From Desulfuromonadales bacterium (lineage in GTDB: Bacteria > Desulfobacterota > Desulfuromonadia > Desulfuromonadales > BM103), in NCBI GenBank assembly GCA_027065695.1, contig JAMONP010000052.1:62001-126000 (forward strand): a DNA stretch of 64,000 bases. The letters are read 5' to 3'. This document shows positions 62,765 to 64,000 of the stretch, one piece after another. The translations under genes and the position numbers were made by a program. Every line of letters begins with the position of its first letter. Position 1 is the first letter of the stretch. The notes under the pieces are model-generated. The model did no database searches. It was not told where the DNA came from and saw only the letters and a list, made by a program, of their open reading frames with translations.

Positions 62765-64000
62765 ATGATCAAGGGCCTCTATCTGATTACCCCACAGGGT
62801 TCTGACGAGCACATCCTGAATATCGTGCGCGAGGGATTGCGCGGTGGTGTACAAATCGTGCAATACCGCGACAAGCAACGTTCAGCGGAAGCACAGGTCA
62901 ACCTGGCACGCCAACTGGTACAATTATGCAAGGAAGTCGAAGCTACCTTCCTGGTCAACGACAGCCCAAACCTCGCGGTTGAAAGTTTTGCCGACGGTGT
63001 GCATCTGGGGCAGAACGACGGTTCGGTTAAAGACGCCCGTAAACTGCTCGGCCCGAACAAAGTGATCGGTGTTTCCACCCGTACCGTCGATCAGGCTCTC
63101 AAGGCCGAGATGGCCGGGGCCGATTACATAGGTGTCGGCAGCATATTCCCGACCAACAGCAAGGACGACACCGAACTGGTCGGACTGGAAGCTCTGCGCA
63201 AAGCGCGCCGAGCCGTCAAGATCCCGCTGGTCGCCATCGGCGGTATCAGCTGGGTCAATGGTTCTGATGCAATTGAGGCAGGAGCCGACTCACTAGCAGT
63301 CATCTCAGCAGTTGCTGAAGACCCGAAACCCGCACTGGCGGCCAGGGAGCTTGCCCTGCTCTTCAATAGCAAAAAAGCCCTTGAAGAAACCCGGGTAATG
63401 ACAATTGCCGGGGCCGATTCCGGTGGCGGTGCAGGGATTCAGGCGGACCTTAAGTCAATTGCCCTGCTCGGCTCCTACGGCACCAGTGCCATCACCGTGC
63501 TGACCGCACAGAATACCATCGGTGTGCATGGACTTTCTCCGGCAGCGGCCGAGTTTGTTGTCAAACAGGCCGAGACGGTCCTGAATGATATCGGAACCGA
63601 CACGCTTAAAACTGGCATGCTCTACAATGCAGAGATTGTCAGCGGGGTGGCCGGAGTTGTCAAGAAATACAGTTTACTCAGCGTGGTTGATCCAGTCATG
63701 GTTGCCAAAAGTGGAACCGCACTGCTGAAACATGAAGCTGTAGAGGCCTTGTGCGGCGAGCTGCTCCCGCGCACCTATTTATTGACACCCAACATTCCGG
63801 AAGCCGAAGCATTGACCGGACTGGCGATACACACCCTTGAAGAGATGGAAAATGCCGCCAAAAGACTACAAGACATGGGCCCACGTCATGTTCTGCTCAA
63901 GGGTGGGCACCGTAAAGAGGATGCAATCGATATCCTCCTGGCAGGGGATACTATACAAAAGCTGACTGCAGAACGTATCGAGACAATCAACACCCATGGC
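62765..64000 (+). CDS. ThiE-ThiD fusion: thiamine-phosphate synthase / HMP(-P) kinase (3' end outside window)
   Basis: The frame is open from the ATG at 62765 (AAGGAAGC upstream) to base 64000, 412 codons. Residues ~1-205 are a second ThiE (LYLITPQGSDEHI, VQYRDKQRS, FLVNDSPNLAVESFADGVHL, GVSTRTVDQALKAEMAGADY, VAIGGIS). From ~212 the ThiD ribokinase fold follows: VMTIAGADSGGGAGIQADLK, the sugar loop YGTSAITVLTAQNT, VDPVMVAKSGTALL and LTPNIPEAEALTG. The kinase phosphorylates the pyrimidine that ThiE couples to the thiazole. No TPP riboswitch is seen upstream. Confidence 0.93.
   Translation, partial: MIKGLYLITPQGSDEHILNIVREGLRGGVQIVQYRDKQRSAEAQVNLARQLVQLCKEVEATFLVNDSPNLAVESFADGVHLGQNDGSVKDARKLLGPNKVIGVSTRTVDQALKAEMAGADYIGVGSIFPTNSKDDTELVGLEALRKARRAVKIPLVAIGGISWVNGSDAIEAGADSLAVISAVAEDPKPALAARELALLFNSKKALEETRVMTIAGADSGGGAGIQADLKSIALLGSYGTSAITVLTAQNTIGVHGLSPAAAEFVVKQAETVLNDIGTDTLKTGMLYNAEIVSGVAGVVKKYSLLSVVDPVMVAKSGTALLKHEAVEALCGELLPRTYLLTPNIPEAEALTGLAIHTLEEMENAAKRLQDMGPRHVLLKGGHRKEDAIDILLAGDTIQKLTAERIETINTHG

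Overview
This 64 kb window looks like chromosome of a free-living, respiring, Gram-negative bacterium of the Desulfuromonadales/Geobacterales type (class Desulfuromonadia). The reasons are: several multihaem c-type cytochromes in one locus with beta-propeller lipoproteins, an outer-membrane barrel and System II (ResB/ResC) cytochrome maturation genes; pyruvate phosphate dikinase; a RACo-like corrinoid activator next to a CooT-like protein; and many intergenic fold-back repeats. The assignment rests on gene content and was not tested by a search.

Layout. 1-1.6 kb: 3'-truncated ptsP on the minus strand. 1.7-3.5 kb: tRNA-Leu(CAA) with a strong promoter, then glpK. 4.2-8.3 kb: a TPP riboswitch with terminator, then thiF-thiS-thiG-thiH-thiE. 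8.4-12.5 kb: radical SAM protein, rhomboid protease, FAH-family hydrolase and a ferritin-like protein. 12.6-24.1 kb: housekeeping genes (ppdK, glyS, glyQ, recO, mgtE, a DciA-like gene, a tRNA methyltransferase-like gene, a lipoprotein). 24.2-45.5 kb: surface-polysaccharide region, nearly all minus strand, with two related large membrane proteins near its ends. It holds gmd, glycosyltransferases, a radical SAM/pyruvyltransferase fusion, a sulfotransferase, a flippase, a methyltransferase-like protein and a winged-helix regulator. Two HEPN/nucleotidyltransferase gene pairs and a broken ATPase gene sit inside it. 45.6-56 kb: electron-transfer locus, in transcription order resB, ccsA, a 9-11-haem cytochrome, a propeller lipoprotein, an 8-haem cytochrome, a second propeller lipoprotein, a 4-haem OmcE-like cytochrome, a strong terminator and a beta-barrel. 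56-64 kb: purE, purD and purH; the RACo-like gene; alr; a CooT-like gene; and a ThiE-ThiD fusion that runs off the window.

How the genes work together. The riboswitch-led thi operon makes the thiazole half of thiamine and joins it to the pyrimidine half; the terminal ThiE-ThiD fusion adds pyrimidine phosphorylation and a second ThiE. The polysaccharide region has the parts for a glycan containing a GDP-mannose-derived deoxysugar, with possible sulfate and pyruvyl decorations. The cytochrome locus has the parts to mature, export and assemble an electron conduit or cytochrome filament at the cell surface.

The window carries at least eight families of intergenic inverted repeats, named A to H here. 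Family C has about fifteen full or half copies, and one copy of family A has replaced the last codons of thiF. The most unusual single gene is the radical SAM/polysaccharide pyruvyltransferase fusion. No insertion sequence with a transposase, no CRISPR array and no rRNA was seen.
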